Source: Melioribacteraceae bacterium (lineage in GTDB: Bacteria; Bacteroidota; Ignavibacteria; Ignavibacteriales; Melioribacteraceae). From it: a DNA stretch of 64,000 nucleotides. The position numbers and the translations under genes are program-made. A model generated the notes under the pieces. It saw only the letters and a list, made by a program, of their open reading frames with translations. It was not told the origin of the DNA and did not search any database. The stretch covers positions 28,333 to 92,332 of the forward strand of contig JALNXG010000005.1 in the NCBI GenBank assembly GCA_023230485.1, in the 5' to 3' direction. This document shows, one piece after another, positions 54,323 to 63,719 of the stretch. How positions within the stretch are numbered: the stretch's first letter is position 1; each line of letters opens with the position of its first letter.

Positions 54323-55601
54323 AATAGGGTTTTCTTATTCCACGTTTCATCTCTAAAATTAATAAGATTACAACGGGCAAATACTCCAACATAACTAACC
54401 ATTTATATTCAACCCATACACCATAATTTTTATAGCTTAATAATGTAAAGGAAGTCAAACTTAGTGTTGCCGCAAAAACAATTCCGCTCCATTTGGGAAC
54501 GAATGGAAGAAGCACAACCAACCATAATACATACCATGGATGTACTACAGGTGAAAAAATTAAAAGTAAAATAACTGAGAAATATAATTTATCTTTTATA
54601 TCATAATTAGCAAATAGAAGAACTATGTAAGAAAAAAGAAATATCCCACCTGAGATCATTCTCGATTCTTGGTTATTCCTTAGCATTATATTTATAATAT
54701 CAAAAATAAATCCATTATACATCCAATTCTTAGAAAAAAGAATCAAGGCTTCAAATGGATTAGCGTTGAAAATATATGGAATAAATAGAATAGAAATTAC
54801 TGTAATTGGGATAAGGATTGATTTTAATTTTTCTTTTATTGTTTCTTCGTGCAAAAATAATATTGGAAGAAACAAACCAATAGTTGGTTTTATTGCAATC
54901 GATAGCCCCAATGCAGCGAAAGCTCCTAATTTTTTATTGCCGAAATAGAGATAGAAAAAAAGTGCAGTAAAATATATCCCGAAAATATCAACATGGGAAT
55001 CTATAATAAATTGAAATATTGGAAGTGGGCATAAGACATATAATAAAGCATATTTTATGGAATGATTATTCTCTCTTAAATACTTAAATATGAGGAAGAT
55101 TGTCCCAAACTCAAAAAGAATTATTAAAAACTTAATTCCATTTATTGATTCACCGCCTATTAAATAAGCTATAAAAAATAAAATCTCACTCAATGGGAAG
55201 TAGATTGTAGGCATATTCGGGAAATTAATAAGAGAGGGAAGTGTTGCAGTATGAAGAAAATTGAGAGCAGGGTTATTTGGTGCATAAAGGTATGGATTAA
55301 TGCCATTTGCTTGTACTTTTCCATCCCATATATAACGAAAGACATCATCAGAGCCGATTGGGTTTACTTCTAAAAGAAATATTCTAAAAATTATTCCGAT
55401 ACCTAATAAAAAAAAGAGTCTATGAAAATCAAAATCGTTGCGATGCAAAAGCCAAACTATTATTAAATAAAAAAGAGAAGTAATTATAAATATTGGCGTG
55501 TAATAATTAATATCATTCAATCCTTTCAGCCGCATCAGCAAGAGTGCCATTGAAGTAAGTGCGACTAAAACATATATATATAATTCTTCTCTTTTTATCA
55601 T
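54291..55601 (-). CDS. GT-C type polyprenol-phosphate-dependent glycosyltransferase (mannosyltransferase-like)
   Basis: 436 residues, about 11-12 membrane helices. The first periplasmic loop contains GSDDVFRYIWDGKVQANGINPYLY, where the acidic Asp pair matches the metal/catalytic loop of GT-C enzymes of the DUF2029/GT87-like kind. These add sugars from a lipid carrier to lipids or glycans on the outer face of the inner membrane. Alone on the minus strand here, convergent with the permease gene. Specific sugar not determinable. Confidence 0.85.
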   Translation of the reverse strand: MIKREELYIYVLVALTSMALLLMRLKGLNDINYYTPIFIITSLFYLIIVWLLHRNDFDFHRLFFLLGIGIIFRIFLLEVNPIGSDDVFRYIWDGKVQANGINPYLYAPNNPALNFLHTATLPSLINFPNMPTIYFPLSEILFFIAYLIGGESINGIKFLIILFEFGTIFLIFKYLRENNHSIKYALLYVLCPLPIFQFIIDSHVDIFGIYFTALFFYLYFGNKKLGAFAALGLSIAIKPTIGLFLPILFLHEETIKEKLKSILIPITVISILFIPYIFNANPFEALILFSKNWMYNGFIFDIINIMLRNNQESRMISGGIFLFSYIVLLFANYDIKDKLYFSVILLLIFSPVVHPWYVLWLVVLLPFVPKWSGIVFAATLSLTSFTLLSYKNYGVWVEYKWLVMLEYLPVVILLILEMKRGIRKPYFINHLRKIFS

Positions 55602-55770
55602 AACTGCATATTATTTTAATGCAATTATAGTTTAATTTTCATCTCATTTCCAACGTATTTTATTTCTTTATTACTTATCAATTTCATAATATTTATTAAA
55701 ATGATAAAAACATTTTTATTGGGATAATGGAAAAAAGTAATATTTACACTGAATTATCTTATTTAGAAAA

Positions 55771-55785
55771 TGGCATTATTTATGC
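55771..55785 (+). promoter_or_regulatory. Sigma-54 (RpoN) promoter before the SSS/GH130 operon
   Basis: TGGCATTATTTATGC, with GG at -24 (55772-55773) and GC at -12 (55784-55785) in the exact spacing of TGGCAC-N5-TTGC. The start of transcription would be near 55797, about 22 bases before the ATG. Two NtrC-type activators are encoded in the window; the one at 61826-63276, with a sugar-binding protein and kinase, is the likely activator. Confidence 0.68.
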
Positions 55786-55818
55786 AACTAAATAAGAAAA
55801 TCAAAATTCTGGCTGACT

Positions 55819-57654
55819 ATGAGCATACACTATATCGATGTTGCAATAATTATTGGGTACTTTGCCGTTGTTGTTTTACTTGGCATCTGGGTATCTAGAA
55901 AATCTGTTAAAGACATGAACTCTTATTTCCTCGGTGGTAATTCACTCCCTTGGTGGATACTTGGTGTTTCAAATGCCTCTGGAATGTTTGATATAACTGG
56001 TACTATGTGGCTTGTCTATATCTTATTTGTTTATGGTCTTAAGAGTGTCTTCATCCCTTGGCTCTGGCCTATCTTTAATCAAATTTTCTTAATGGTCTTT
56101 CTTTCTATTTGGTTACGGAAATCAAAAGTGATGACAGGAGCAGAATGGATTGAAACACGATTTGGTAAAGGGGAAGGTGCTCGTCTTGCTCATATCATAG
56201 TTGTAATTTTTGCTCTCATAAGTGTTGTCGGTTTTATCGCTTATGATTTTAAGGGAATAGGAAAATTCGCTGCTATCTTTCTTCCATGGGATTTATCTCC
56301 TGATATTTATGCAATAATATTAATGAGTTTAACTGCTATTTATGCTATCAAAGGGGGGATGATAAGCGTAGTTATAACCGAAGTCCTTCAATTTTTAGTC
56401 ATGTCTGTTGCCTCTATTGCAGTTGGTATTATCGCAATGAATGCTGTTTCTCCCGAAATGCTTAATGCAGTTATCCCTGCTGGGTGGAAAGAAATTACTT
56501 TTGGTTGGACCTTAGACCTTAATTGGACTGGATTAATCGATGCCGTAAATGCTCAAATTACTAAAGATGGTTACGGACTCTTTACAATCTTTTTTATGTT
56601 AGTTCTTTTTAAAGGGCTATTAGTTAGTGCCGCAGGTCCTGCACCTAATTATGATATGCAAAGAATCCTTGCTACTAAGTCTCCTAAAGAAGCGGCTAAA
56701 ATGAGTGGATTTGTTTCCTTAGTTCTTTTCCTTCCTCGCTATATGATGATTGCAGGTATAACAGTTCTTGCGCTTGTTTTCTTAAGTCCACAATTAGTTG
56801 CTATGGGAGATAAAATTGATTTCGAAATGGTTCTTCCTTTTGTACTTAGAAATCAAATCCCTGTTGGTTTAGTTGGTTTATTATTAGCCGGACTTATTGC
56901 AGCATTCATGTCCACTTATGCTGCTACTATCAATGCCGCTCCTGCTTATGTAGTAAATGATATTTATAAAAAATATATTAATCCAAATGCTGAACCGAAA
57001 AAATATGTTCACATGAGTTACATTGTTTCAATAGCATTTGTAATTATCGGTTTTGTTTTCGGAATGATTGTAGAATCTATAAATCAAATTACCTTATGGA
57101 TAGTAAATGCCCTTTATGGGGGATATACTGCTGCTAATATTCTAAAGTGGTACTGGTGGAGACTTAATGGATACGGTTATTTCTGGGGAATGGTTGCCGG
57201 TATTGGTGCAGCTCTGCTTACTCCTATTCTACTGCCTACTATGTCTGCTCTTAATGCATTCCCGATATTGCTCGGTGTATCTTTTATCGGTTGTATCGTA
57301 GGAAGCTTATTAACTAAACAAGAATCTGATGAAGTGTTGATTAAATTTTATACAACAGTTAATCCTTGGGGATTCTGGAAACCAATCGCTATTAAAGCAA
57401 AAGCTCTTTATCCTCATTTTGAACCAAACAAAAATTTCGGTAAAGATATGATTAATGTTGCTACCGGAATTATTTGGCAAGTTAGTATGATTGCTATTCC
57501 TATCTATTTTGTAATTCGTGAGCAATTATATCTATTTATTGGTATTGGTGTATTAGTGGTAACTTCTTTAATTCTGAAATTTAACTGGTGGAATAAACTT
57601 GATGATGAGTGTGCTGAATTTGATCCTGCCGGTCCAAAAACTATTAATAACTAA
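55819..57654 (+). CDS. Sodium:solute symporter (SSS family)
   Basis: 611 residues, about 14 membrane helices. N-terminal VVLLGIWVSRKSVKDMNSYFLGGNSLPWW and the AFMSTYAATINAAPAYVVNDIY block are diagnostic of the SSS family. The extended C-terminus carries extra helices. It should take up a sugar with Na+; the GH130 gene 9 bases downstream points to a mannose-containing disaccharide. Expressed from a sigma-54-type promoter. Confidence 0.94.
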   Translation: MSIHYIDVAIIIGYFAVVVLLGIWVSRKSVKDMNSYFLGGNSLPWWILGVSNASGMFDITGTMWLVYILFVYGLKSVFIPWLWPIFNQIFLMVFLSIWLRKSKVMTGAEWIETRFGKGEGARLAHIIVVIFALISVVGFIAYDFKGIGKFAAIFLPWDLSPDIYAIILMSLTAIYAIKGGMISVVITEVLQFLVMSVASIAVGIIAMNAVSPEMLNAVIPAGWKEITFGWTLDLNWTGLIDAVNAQITKDGYGLFTIFFMLVLFKGLLVSAAGPAPNYDMQRILATKSPKEAAKMSGFVSLVLFLPRYMMIAGITVLALVFLSPQLVAMGDKIDFEMVLPFVLRNQIPVGLVGLLLAGLIAAFMSTYAATINAAPAYVVNDIYKKYINPNAEPKKYVHMSYIVSIAFVIIGFVFGMIVESINQITLWIVNALYGGYTAANILKWYWWRLNGYGYFWGMVAGIGAALLTPILLPTMSALNAFPILLGVSFIGCIVGSLLTKQESDEVLIKFYTTVNPWGFWKPIAIKAKALYPHFEPNKNFGKDMINVATGIIWQVSMIAIPIYFVIREQLYLFIGIGVLVVTSLILKFNWWNKLDDECAEFDPAGPKTINN

Positions 57655-57663
57655 AGGGTAATT

Positions 57664-58848
57664 ATGAATAAAGAGAAATTTGAAATAAGATTAAAAAAGC
57701 TTTTTGATGATCATGAGCGGTTAATTACACTTAAGAATGAACCGATAGAAAAAAATAATGGTGTATATACTCGTTACAAAAACCCGATTGTTACTGCCGA
57801 ACATACTCCGATTTTTTGGCGATATGATTTAGATTATAATAGCAATCCATATTTAATGGAACGTATTGGTGTAAATGCTGCATTTAATTCGGGTGCAATT
57901 GAGTTTAACGGAAAATATCTCTTGTTTGTTAGAGTTGAAGGTACAGATAGAAAATCTTTTTTTGCAGTTGCTGAATCTCCTAACGGAATAGATAATTTCA
58001 GATTTTGGGATTTTCCAATTACAATACCGGAAACCGAAGATCCTGATATAAATGTTTATGACCTTAGAGTATTAAAACATGAAGATGGTTGGTTTTATGG
58101 TTTGTTTTGCACGGAAAGAAAAGATACCGATGCACCGAAAGGTGATACATCTTCTGCTTATGCAAAATGCGGTATTGCACGTACTAAGGATTTTATAAAT
58201 TGGAATAGATTACCTGATTTGATTTCTCTATCTCCACAGCAGAGAAATGTAGTTCTTCATCCTGAATTTATTGATGGGAAATATGCTTTTTATACTCGTC
58301 CACAGGATGGTTTTATAGATGCAGGATCGGGTGGAGGTATTGGTTGGGCTTTATCTGATTCTATCGAACATCCTCAAATCGGAACAGAATCGATTATTGA
58401 TGACCGTGTTTATCATACTATCAAAGAAGTAAAAAATGGTATGGGACCTTCTCCGATTAAAACAGAAAAAGGTTGGCTGCAACTAGCTCACGGCGTTAGA
58501 AATACTGCTGCCGGATTAAGATATGTTTTGTACCTGTTTTTAACTAACTTAAAAGAACCAAATAAAGTAATTGCACGTCCGGCAGGTTATTTTATTGCAC
58601 CTGTTGGAGATGAGAGAATCGGAGATGTATCGAACGTCGTTTTTAGTAATGGTTGGATAGAAAAAGGGAATGGCGAAGTTTATATTTATTATGCTTCTTC
58701 TGATACTCGTATGCATGTTGCAGTTTCTTCAGTTGATCAACTCCTTGATTATGTTCTTAATACTCCTGAAGATGGTCTTAGAAGTGCGGCTTCTGTGGAA
58801 ACGCGAAATAAATTGATTAGAAAGAATTTAACTTTACTTAGAAAATAA
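57664..58848 (+). CDS. GH130 beta-mannoside phosphorylase, probably mannosylglucose phosphorylase
   Basis: 394 residues, the GH130_1 size. Typical blocks: GVNAAFNSGAIEFNGKYLLF, FVRVEGTDRKSFFAVAES, INVYDLRVLKHEDGWFYGLF with the catalytic Asp D133, HPEFIDGKYAFYTRPQDGF and HGVRNTAAGLRYVLY. GH130_1 enzymes phosphorolyse 4-O-beta-mannosyl-glucose to mannose-1-phosphate and glucose in the cytoplasm. Paired with the SSS symporter, so uptake and phosphorolysis of a mannan-derived disaccharide is likely. Confidence 0.92.
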   Translation: MNKEKFEIRLKKLFDDHERLITLKNEPIEKNNGVYTRYKNPIVTAEHTPIFWRYDLDYNSNPYLMERIGVNAAFNSGAIEFNGKYLLFVRVEGTDRKSFFAVAESPNGIDNFRFWDFPITIPETEDPDINVYDLRVLKHEDGWFYGLFCTERKDTDAPKGDTSSAYAKCGIARTKDFINWNRLPDLISLSPQQRNVVLHPEFIDGKYAFYTRPQDGFIDAGSGGGIGWALSDSIEHPQIGTESIIDDRVYHTIKEVKNGMGPSPIKTEKGWLQLAHGVRNTAAGLRYVLYLFLTNLKEPNKVIARPAGYFIAPVGDERIGDVSNVVFSNGWIEKGNGEVYIYYASSDTRMHVAVSSVDQLLDYVLNTPEDGLRSAASVETRNKLIRKNLTLLRK

Positions 58849-58879
58849 ATTTCTGTTCATGGTGCCTCCCATGAATTAT

Positions 58880-58922
58880 ATGCCATGCAAAACTGAACTA
58901 TTGATTGCATGGCATTTTTTTT
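58880..58922 (+). terminator. Strong Rho-independent terminator after the GH130 gene
   Basis: Perfect 11-bp stem ATGCCATGCAA (58880-58890) with TTGCATGGCAT (58905-58915), 14-base loop, then a run of eight T (58915-58922). Ends the symporter-phosphorylase transcript before the sensor operon. Confidence 0.93.
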
Positions 58923-58975
58923 GGAAAACGCACTTTTTAGAAGTAAATTAATTACAATTGAATTTAGTTCTCTTG

Positions 58976-60334
58976 ATGAACGATAAAACTATTATGAATA
59001 AATTAAAAAGTTATTTAACAAAATCATTTCAGAATCCGCTATTACTGATTCTTCTCTTCCTTATACCTGTTTATTTTATCTCTTTCTCGATTCTCCACAC
59101 AAAAAAGGTTCAAGGTCCCGTTGAAATTTACTTTGCTGATAGAGTAACAGCTGCACATAAAATTCTTATTGATAAATATAATAATCAGAACGAAGGTAAA
59201 GTAAAAATAATCCCGCTTGATTTCCCCAATTTTGATTTTAGTACTAATGAAAGAAAAGAAGTATTAGCACGCTCTCTTAGAGGCAGGGGAGATGGAATAG
59301 ACCTTTTTGCTGTTGATGTAATCTGGGTTCAAAGATTCGCTAAATGGTGTGAACCTTTGGATAAATATTTCTCGCAAAAAGAGATTTCCAGAATCCATCC
59401 TTACGTTTTAGAATCATGTTATTCTGATGGTGCTTTAGTCGCCATCCCTTTAGATTTTGTTCAAGGAGTACTTTATTACAGAGAAGACCTTTTGTCTAAG
59501 CTTCCTAACAGTGATAAACTCATAAATGAAATAAATAATAATATTACTTGGGAAGAGTTTATTGAGATTGGTCAATCAATAAAAACCGTAAATCCTTTTT
59601 ATACTTTTCCCGCCGCCGATAATGAAGGACTTATTTGCATTTATGTGGAGCAGTTACTGGGACTAGATAAAAACTATTTTAAAAATTATGGATTTAATTT
59701 TAATACTCCTGAAGCGGAGAAAGCTCTTCAATTACTTGTTGATTTAGTTAATAAATATCAGCTATCGCCTCCTGAAGTAGTTTATTATACTGAAGTTCCG
59801 AGTTACCAGAATTTTATAAAAGATAATGGTATTTTCTTATGGGGCTGGCCTAGTTACGATAAAGATTTTCTTGATTCTCCAATAGATACGAGCATAGAAA
59901 AAAAACTTAAAAAAACTGCTGTACCTCATTTTAAGGGTGCAACCCCTGCATCCACATTTGGCGGTTGGAATCTAATGATCTCCAAATTCTCAAGTAAGAA
60001 AACTGAAATAGTTGATTTCATAAAGTATCTTTTGCGTGAAGATTCTCAAGAGCTATTTTATAAGGAGAGCGGTTATTTACCTGTACTCAAAAAATTCTAT
60101 AAAGAAGATGGGTTTAAGAAAAAATATCCCGAATTTGAGCAGTTTACAAAAATTATCGAATCCGGTGTTCATCGTCCTGCTCATTCCGAATACACCAAAT
60201 ATTCCAAAATTATGTCCTTCCATTTTGAGAGAGCTATTAGAAATAAAATAAGCGTAAGGAAGGCTTTAAGTGACTGTACTAATGCAATTCAAATGGAAAA
60301 ATTAATGTTTCGGGAATTTCCTAAGGGTAAATAA
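58976..60334 (+). CDS. Membrane-anchored extracellular solute-binding protein (family 1)
   Basis: 452 residues from ATG 58976 (alternatives TTG 58958, ATG 58994; none has a strong ribosome-binding site). An uncleaved-looking membrane helix LLLILLFLIPVYFISFSIL near the N-terminus, no lipobox, then a bacterial sugar-binding fold (VEIYFADRVTAAHKILIDKY, DLFAVDVIWVQRFAKW, FGGWNLMIS, SGYLPV). No ABC permease or ATPase gene accompanies it; its stop overlaps the ATG of a histidine kinase (TAATG). It is therefore likely to be the periplasmic sensor partner of that kinase rather than an importer part. Confidence 0.88.
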   Translation: MNDKTIMNKLKSYLTKSFQNPLLLILLFLIPVYFISFSILHTKKVQGPVEIYFADRVTAAHKILIDKYNNQNEGKVKIIPLDFPNFDFSTNERKEVLARSLRGRGDGIDLFAVDVIWVQRFAKWCEPLDKYFSQKEISRIHPYVLESCYSDGALVAIPLDFVQGVLYYREDLLSKLPNSDKLINEINNNITWEEFIEIGQSIKTVNPFYTFPAADNEGLICIYVEQLLGLDKNYFKNYGFNFNTPEAEKALQLLVDLVNKYQLSPPEVVYYTEVPSYQNFIKDNGIFLWGWPSYDKDFLDSPIDTSIEKKLKKTAVPHFKGATPASTFGGWNLMISKFSSKKTEIVDFIKYLLREDSQELFYKESGYLPVLKKFYKEDGFKKKYPEFEQFTKIIESGVHRPAHSEYTKYSKIMSFHFERAIRNKISVRKALSDCTNAIQMEKLMFREFPKGK

Positions 60335-61836
60335 TGTTTGATAAAATCCAAAATAAACTTACTCGTTATCGTTTTGAATTAAGACATATATCAATATTTA
60401 TAGTCCTACTTATTCTTTTTCAAATATTACTCGCTTTTATGCAGAAAAATATGCTTACTGATTTTTTATATGATGCGCAGGAATGGTATAAAAAAGATAA
60501 TGCCGAAAGGATAGCAATTGTTACCGCAACTTCAATGGAACTGATGTTCGAAAATATGTTTATGAATAAACCGGTCGAAGAATCACAGGAAAGAAATATA
60601 ATCTATTCTTTTAATGTTATTTTCCGTCAACAGCTTCTTCAAAAAAGTGTTAATGATATTTCTCTAATTTTAATGAAGAATAATAAAATTTATATCGTTG
60701 ATACAGGTCAAAAAATATATTCATTTCTAAGTGATGACCTAGCACCCTACAATCCCGATGATAAAAAATATCAGAAGATTGTTCGCCTATTCCTTGAAAA
60801 TAAAGACAAGATGAAATCTGAAGAAGTAATTAATACCACCCTCGATACAGATAATTCATTTAATATACTTGTTCCTTTCGTCCCCGATGGTGAATATCTT
60901 GGAATGATGTATATGCACATTGCACCTGATTTCACTTTTCTTACAGATGAAGTAACTTCCAATTTTGATGAAATGGCATTGATCTATTCTTCCTTAATGT
61001 TAGTAGGTTTAATTGGAATTTTCTTAGTATCTTCATATGCAGTTAAAGAGAGGAATAAAGCGCAGGAAGAGTTATATAAAGAGCATGAAGAAAATCTGAA
61101 GAAACAAATTCGCTTAGAAAAAGAATCTCTTTTTACTAAGCGGATTTATCATACTCATCATAAAGCCGAAAAAATTATGGGCTTTATAAAGGATGATGTA
61201 AGACAGATCAATAGTGAAAATCTTCCAGAAGCTAAAAAAAGAGTTATTACTTATTCTAACTTTATTTCTCGAATAATCTATGATATGAAATGGTATGATC
61301 AGGAGATTAATACTATTATTAATCCTATGTTTAAAACGGATATCAATGCGGTTCTTCGCTTTATCGTTGATAATGTTTTTCTTAGGATATCAAGCAAAAA
61401 TGAGATGTTCAGTTTTGCTCTCGATTTGGATGATTCACTTCCTTTAGTCAATGTGAATGAATTTGTCGTCTGGGAAATCTTAGAACCATTAATTCAAAAT
61501 AGTATTGATCATGGAAATACGCAATCGATAGAAATTAAAATAAAAACAAAATATGATGCAGAAGAAAATGTTACCATAATTCATATCGAAGATAATGGAA
61601 ATGGAATTGCCGAAGACCTAATGATAAAAAACAAAAATGGAATCAGTAAATTATTTCTTGAAAATGAGTCAACAAAAAAAGATGGCGGTACTCATTCCGG
61701 TTATGGTTGTTATATAGCACATCAAATGGGTGTGGAAAGATGCGGCTGGGATATTGAGGCAATTAATTTGCCTGTTAAAGGATGCAGGTTTATTATTCGT
61801 ATTAATCATAAATGGGGCTATTCTCTTGAAAGATGA
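60334..61836 (+). CDS. Sensor histidine kinase
   Basis: 500 residues. Two membrane helices (about 21-37 and 213-236) flank a periplasmic sensor domain. A coiled-coil linker leads to a divergent dimerisation region with several His (IYHTHHKAEKIM), then HATPase_c (about 350-495) with N box LEPLIQNSIDHG, G1 EDNGNGIAEDL and G2 SGYGCYIAHQMG. Probably senses sugar through the solute-binding protein whose gene it overlaps by one base and phosphorylates the regulator encoded next. Confidence 0.92.
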   Translation: MFDKIQNKLTRYRFELRHISIFIVLLILFQILLAFMQKNMLTDFLYDAQEWYKKDNAERIAIVTATSMELMFENMFMNKPVEESQERNIIYSFNVIFRQQLLQKSVNDISLILMKNNKIYIVDTGQKIYSFLSDDLAPYNPDDKKYQKIVRLFLENKDKMKSEEVINTTLDTDNSFNILVPFVPDGEYLGMMYMHIAPDFTFLTDEVTSNFDEMALIYSSLMLVGLIGIFLVSSYAVKERNKAQEELYKEHEENLKKQIRLEKESLFTKRIYHTHHKAEKIMGFIKDDVRQINSENLPEAKKRVITYSNFISRIIYDMKWYDQEINTIINPMFKTDINAVLRFIVDNVFLRISSKNEMFSFALDLDDSLPLVNVNEFVVWEILEPLIQNSIDHGNTQSIEIKIKTKYDAEENVTIIHIEDNGNGIAEDLMIKNKNGISKLFLENESTKKDGGTHSGYGCYIAHQMGVERCGWDIEAINLPVKGCRFIIRINHKWGYSLER

Positions 61837-62386
61837 TAATATTCGTATCCTTCTTATAGAAGACGAAAACTTTGATGTAAATAGAGTGAAGCAGACTATT
61901 AGCTACTATGATTCTAAAATTAAAATTATGGATGTGGTCTCAAATGGTAGAGCCGCATTGGAATTAATTGAAAATTCTTCTGATCAATTTGATGTAATAA
62001 TTCTTGATTACCAAATCTCTGGTGGACTTAAAGGTGAAGAACTCATCAAGAGAATAAAAGCAATAGACCCTTTTATTCAGATAATTGTTATAACAAAAAT
62101 GACGATTAACATTACTGATTATAATTTTGCTAATAATTTACTCAGGGCTGGGGCATTTTGGTACTGTACGAAATATCCGGGAAATATTGAAGATTATATC
62201 TATCAACCAACCGATTTTATTCTCAGTATTTTTAATGCTTATGAAAAAAAGAAATTAGAAAAACATAAAATCAAATCAGATTCCAAGTTAAATCAGAATA
62301 TCCAAAATCTCCTCGAATCAAAAAAACTTATCGGTCTATCTAAACCGATGATTCAGTTAAAAGAGAATATTGAAAATATGCAATGA
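61826..62386 (+). CDS. NtrC-type response regulator, N-terminal part (receiver domain); frame broken
   Basis: 186 residues from TTG 61826, which overlaps the kinase end by 11 bases and gives KDDNIRILLIEDENFD; no ATG fits. The receiver domain has acidic IEDE, phospho-acceptor in VIILDYQISGG, the switch Thr in IVITKM and Lys in CTKYPG. After a linker the first 20 residues of the AAA+ domain follow (IGLSKPMIQLKENIENM), then a premature TGA. The rest of the protein is encoded in the -1 frame from 62383. See the finding on the frameshift. Confidence 0.8.
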   Translation: MKDDNIRILLIEDENFDVNRVKQTISYYDSKIKIMDVVSNGRAALELIENSSDQFDVIILDYQISGGLKGEELIKRIKAIDPFIQIIVITKMTINITDYNFANNLLRAGAFWYCTKYPGNIEDYIYQPTDFILSIFNAYEKKKLEKHKIKSDSKLNQNIQNLLESKKLIGLSKPMIQLKENIENMQ

Positions 62387-63276
62387 GCGATGCGAATATT
62401 TTAATTAATGGTGCTTCGGGAACGGGTAAAGAATTAGTAGCTTGGAATATTCATCTTAATAGTAAGCGAAGGTATGAAAATTTTATTCCGATTAATTGCG
62501 GAAGTATCCCGGGTGAATTAATTGAAAGTGAACTCTTCGGTTATGAGAAAGGGTCCTTTACAGGAGCAAATACAAAAAAACCGGGGCTTTTTGAATTAGC
62601 CAATAATGGTACTCTTTTTTTAGATGAAGTTGCAGAACTTCCTCTTCAAGCGCAGGTAAAATTATTACGATTTTTGCAAGAAGGGGAGATTGAGAAAATT
62701 GGAAGAACTGAAAAATATTCAGTGAACGTAAGGATTTTAGCTGCAACAAATAAAATTCTCTCAAATGAAGTAAATAGCGGAAAATTCCGTGAAGACCTTT
62801 ATTATCGTCTTAATGTTGTCCCTCTTGATATTGTCCCTTTAAGACAGCGTGGGGAGGATATTCTCATTCTCTTTAATCATTTCCTCGATTATTTTAGTCG
62901 TGATATGGGTTTTATTCCACCCGAAATCGAAGAGAAAGCTAAAGAGATTCTCCTTAATTATAAATGGCCCGGAAACGTTCGAGAATTAAGAAATGTAGTT
63001 CAACGTTTAGTTCTTAATTCCAATTCATTAATTACTGCTAAAGATATAAGTAATCCGATGATTCTCCGCAATCATTTAATAATGAAAGATGAAACAAATT
63101 TTGATGAATCTTATATCGGGCAGGTATTGCCATTAAAAGAGATGGAAAAGGTTTTTAGAGAAAAATATTTTAAATATGTAAGAAGTATTTCTAGCTCTGA
63201 TTCAAGCGCAGCGGAAAAATTAGGTTTAGCTCCATCTAATTTTTATCGCATGTGTAAAGAACTTGGATTAAAGTAA
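62383..63276 (+). CDS. Sigma-54 activator AAA+ and Fis-type DNA-binding part of the split regulator
   Basis: 297 residues as an ORF from ATG 62383 (ATGA overlap with the receiver frame). Starts inside the AAA+ domain just before Walker A GASGTGKE; GSFTGA loop (GYEKGSFTGAN), Walker B GTLFLDEVAEL and arginine region FREDLYYRL are intact; C-terminal HTH SSDSSAAEKLGLAPSNFYRM. Either translated by coupling as a separate activator or, more likely, the back half of one gene whose frame was lost by one missing base near 62379. Probable activator of the RpoN promoter at 55771. Confidence 0.85.
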   Translation: MSDANILINGASGTGKELVAWNIHLNSKRRYENFIPINCGSIPGELIESELFGYEKGSFTGANTKKPGLFELANNGTLFLDEVAELPLQAQVKLLRFLQEGEIEKIGRTEKYSVNVRILAATNKILSNEVNSGKFREDLYYRLNVVPLDIVPLRQRGEDILILFNHFLDYFSRDMGFIPPEIEEKAKEILLNYKWPGNVRELRNVVQRLVLNSNSLITAKDISNPMILRNHLIMKDETNFDESYIGQVLPLKEMEKVFREKYFKYVRSISSSDSSAAEKLGLAPSNFYRMCKELGLK

Positions 63277-63416
63277 GAAAACTTTTATATTTAAAACAGT
63301 GTCGTTAAGACATTTTAGTTAACAAAGCAGCAGCATCAAAAAAAAGATTTATTGTAATGGCAGTAAATATTTTGGCTCTGCTAATTGTGTTAAATTAATT
63401 TAAGGAGTATCTGCAA

Positions 63417-63629
63417 ATGGCAGAGCGTAAAACTGGAACCGTTAAATGGTTCAACAATTCTAAAGGTTATGGTTTCATCTCTCAGGATGGTGGAGAAGAT
63501 GTATTCGTTCATTTTCAATCAATCGTTGGCGATGGTTTTCGCACATTAGAGGAAGGTATGAAAGTTGAATTCTCTATAACCAACGGTCAAAAAGGTCTTC
63601 AGGCTAGTGAGGTAAAAGTATTACAATAA
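63417..63629 (+). CDS. Cold-shock domain protein
   Basis: 70 residues, one CSD: GTVKWFNNSKGYGFISQDGG (RNP1 KGYGFI) and DVFVHF (RNP2 VFVHF). AAGGAG (63402-63407) 9 bases before ATG. Binds single-stranded RNA/DNA, acting as RNA chaperone. The 140-base gap before it (63277-63416) has no ORF and would include a leader; no defined cold-box could be assigned. Followed by its own terminator. Confidence 0.97.
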   Translation: MAERKTGTVKWFNNSKGYGFISQDGGEDVFVHFQSIVGDGFRTLEEGMKVEFSITNGQKGLQASEVKVLQ

Positions 63630-63651
63630 TTTTTACTGTTTAGTTTGTACC

Positions 63652-63680
63652 AAAGCTCCCTTTTGCGGAGCTTTTTTTTT
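63652..63680 (+). terminator. Rho-independent terminator after the cold-shock gene
   Basis: Stem AAAGCTCC (63652-63659) with GGAGCTTT (63667-63674), 7-base loop, followed by nine T (63672-63680). Ends the single-gene cold-shock transcript. Confidence 0.93.
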
Positions 63681-63719
63681 GCTTATTTTGCACTACAATA
63701 ATTTTTCATTCAGGGAAAT

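Noticed and set aside
63300..63416. Possible sigma-54 promoter TGGCTC...TTG before the cold-shock gene
   Set aside because: The -12 GC is displaced by one base and absent at the required spacing.
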